A stretch of 7,847 nt of DNA from QWPN01 sp044238145 (GTDB lineage Bacteria > Planctomycetota > Planctomycetia > Pirellulales > UBA1268), in NCBI GenBank assembly GCA_044238145.1, contig JBIIDT010000113.1, positions 1-7,847 on the forward strand. Reading direction: 5' to 3'. The notes under the pieces were generated by a model. The model ran no database searches. It saw only the letters and a program-made list of their open reading frames with translations, and was not told where the DNA came from. The first letter of the stretch is position 1; each line of letters begins with the position of its first letter. The translations under genes and the position numbers were made by a program. Of the stretch, positions 6,717 to 7,847 are shown in pieces.

Positions 6717-7532
6717 ATGATCCTGCGATCGCGAGCCAGGCATGCCGTCTTCGCGCTCGCGGCGCTGGCCACGATCGTCTGCGGCGGCCCGGCCTGCGCC
6801 CAGCGGCCAGCCGGCCGCGACGAGCTCGAGACCGACCGCGACTCATTCACCTTCGCGCCGACGACTGCCGGTCCCGGCACGTCGATCCTCGAGGCCTCGT
6901 ACTCCTTCATCGACAACCGTGAAGTGGCGGAGGCCCATAGTTTCCCCGAGCTGCTGCTCCGCCGCGGCGTCGGCGAGCGGTTCGAGGCCCGGCTCGGCTT
7001 CAACTACGAGGCCGGAGGGCCGGGCATCGCCTCCGGCAGCGAGTTCGGCGGCGAGGACATCGAGACGGAGAACGAGAGCCGCGTCCTCTACGGGGCGAAG
7101 CTCGAGACGACCGAGCAGGCCGGCTGGCTGCCCCGCTCCGCCGCCATCGTCCAGGGCTTCACGCCCGTGTCGGGCCCGTCGAACAAGTCGACGCTCATGG
7201 TGGGGGAGGCGTTCGGCTGGCGGTTCGCGAACGGCTGGGAGTGGACGACCGCCATCCGCTACGGCACCGGCTTCGCGGCGGAGGATGCCTTCAGCCAGTG
7301 GGCGCCGTCGACCGTCGTGAAGGTGCCCGTCGGGGAGCGGTGGAACGTGCACGCCGAATACTTCGGGATCTTCTCCTCCGGCAAGGAGGTGCCACTCGAC
7401 ATCCAGTACGCGAGTTTTGGCGGCCACGTCCTGGCGACGGAGAATCTGGAGATCGGCCTCCGCGTGGGCTGGGGGCTCAACGAGACGTCGCCACAGTTCT
7501 TCACCAACGTCGGTGTTGGCTGGCGGTACTGA
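6717..7532 (+). CDS. MetA-pathway (phenol degradation)-like outer-membrane protein, 'transporter'
   Basis: Predicted outer-membrane beta-barrel of 271 residues. It resembles the Phenol_MetA_deg family, whose members are often labelled transporter without a proven substrate. The signal peptide has basic MILRSRARH, then VFALAALATIV, with an ACA site before Q29. C22 is in IVC rather than a proper lipobox, so a lipoprotein is unlikely. The mature part has the family's early DRDSFTFAPTTAGPGTSILE (40-59) and then repeated amphipathic strands, e.g. RFEARLGFNYE, WEWTTAIRYGTGF and WNVHAEYFGIFS. The close, NVGVGWRY, has a terminal aromatic residue as in barrel proteins. The ATG at 6717 is preferred over in-frame starts at 6588 (TTG) and 6684 because the signal peptide begins there. 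A GAGGGGG about 11 nt upstream is a loose ribosome site. It is divergent from the BBP2 porin; the AraC-like gene follows after 88 bp. Confidence 0.8.
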   Translation: MILRSRARHAVFALAALATIVCGGPACAQRPAGRDELETDRDSFTFAPTTAGPGTSILEASYSFIDNREVAEAHSFPELLLRRGVGERFEARLGFNYEAGGPGIASGSEFGGEDIETENESRVLYGAKLETTEQAGWLPRSAAIVQGFTPVSGPSNKSTLMVGEAFGWRFANGWEWTTAIRYGTGFAAEDAFSQWAPSTVVKVPVGERWNVHAEYFGIFSSGKEVPLDIQYASFGGHVLATENLEIGLRVGWGLNETSPQFFTNVGVGWRY

Positions 7533-7583
7533 AGGGCTGGAACCGTCGGCCCGGCCCCATGCAGGAACCGCCAAAACAGCCGG

Positions 7584-7613
7584 TTGCCATCCCCGCAACG
7601 ACTCTCCTATTCT
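7584..7613 (+). promoter_or_regulatory. Candidate sigma-70-like promoter placed for a leaderless transcript
   Basis: TTGCCA (7584-7589, 5 of 6 to TTGACA), an 18-bp spacer and TATTCT (7608-7613, 4 of 6 to TATAAT). The -10 ends only 7 nt before the ATG at 7621, so the expected transcription start falls on or beside the A of that ATG. No Shine-Dalgarno sequence precedes the ATG. Confidence 0.45.
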
Positions 7614-7620
7614 CACACCC

Positions 7621-7847
7621 ATGTTCTCGTTCGACGACTTCGACGCCTGGGGGGACGCCATCAGCGGTGCGCACCTCCGCCTGACCTGCGACGCGGTCGA
7701 GCGCCGAAACTGGACGCTCGGGATCCTCGACCTCGGAGCCGTCGTGCTCCAGGTGGCTTCCGAGGGGGGCGGCAACCTGTGCTACGGCGGCAACGTGCAT
7801 GCCGGGCCGCTCCTCTTCGTGCCGCTCACGCGGGCCGCGGAACACGT
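7621..7847 (+). CDS. Probable AraC-family transcriptional regulator, N-terminal part (C-terminus off the right edge)
   Basis: 75 codons are visible and stay open to the window end. The protein starts MFSFDDFDAWGDAISGAHLR. The sequence then contains WTLGILDLGAVVLQVASEGG (31-50) and GPLLFVPLTRAAEHV (61-75). This resembles the cupin-like sensor domain at the N-terminus of some AraC-type regulators, where a 'phenylalanine/aspartate-rich start, ISxAxLR, LDLG..LQ' pattern is common. The helix-turn-helix pair that would settle it lies outside the window, so the call rests on resemblance. No Shine-Dalgarno site is seen, and a promoter-like pair ends 7 nt upstream. It is on the same strand as the MetA-like gene but has its own promoter candidate. 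It could alternatively be an unrelated cupin-fold protein. Confidence 0.5.
   Translation, partial: MFSFDDFDAWGDAISGAHLRLTCDAVERRNWTLGILDLGAVVLQVASEGGGNLCYGGNVHAGPLLFVPLTRAAEH

Noticed and set aside
5303..6922. 539-codon plus-strand open frame antisense to the porin and running into the MetA-like gene
   Set aside because: Val/Ala/Arg/Glu-rich mirror of the porin codons with no family resemblance. It overlaps two well-supported genes.
7566..7585. AACCG...CGGTT inverted repeat after the MetA-like gene as a terminator
   Set aside because: Only a 5-bp stem with a 10-nt loop and no T-run. It also runs into the proposed -35 box of the next gene.
1..7847. Mobile element, CRISPR, tRNA/rRNA or phage-defence system
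   Set aside because: No transposase or integrase, no regularly spaced repeats, no tRNA-like cloverleaf and no defence-related domain is visible. Composition looks uniform across the window.

Overview
This GC-rich window (about 70% by eye) looks like ordinary chromosomal DNA from a Planctomycetota bacterium, probably a Pirellulales-like lineage. The lineage call is inferred from gene content: an OmpL-like BBP2 porin, a MetA/phenol-type outer-membrane 'transporter', a YidC insertase with a PDZ-like module in its periplasmic part, and a Gfo/Idh/MocA oxidoreductase. No 16S or other phylogenetic marker is present.

Layout from left to right. The minus-strand block holds a partial Gfo/Idh/MocA oxidoreductase (1-864, C-terminus off the left edge), a 264-bp spacer, yidC (1129-3432, GTG start) and a calcineurin-like metallophosphoesterase (3469-4236, GTG start). 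The phosphoesterase and yidC are 36 bp apart and probably co-transcribed. A candidate sigma-70-like promoter for them (TTGACC, 17 bp, TAGTCT) lies in the 139-bp divergent spacer. tsaB (4376-5083, plus) is on the other side of that spacer. It ends 27 bp from the stop of a minus-strand BBP2 porin gene (5111-6412), so the two are convergent. A 304-bp spacer then separates the porin from a plus-strand MetA-pathway-like outer-membrane protein gene (6717-7532). The last gene (7621-7847, plus) is the N-terminal part of a probable AraC-type regulator, cut by the right edge.

Functionally the window mixes housekeeping (YidC membrane insertion, TsaB for t6A tRNA modification) with cell-envelope transport (two beta-barrel proteins divergently placed) and a sugar/polyol-type dehydrogenase. 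I see no mobile element, CRISPR array, tRNA or rRNA, and no convincing new multi-gene system. The points most worth a second look are the PDZ-like module in YidC, a promoter and start arrangement at 7584-7621 that predicts a leaderless transcript, and an Asp-to-Glu change at a catalytic position of the oxidoreductase. Many long open frames run antisense or out of frame to the real genes; these are GC artefacts and are left out.
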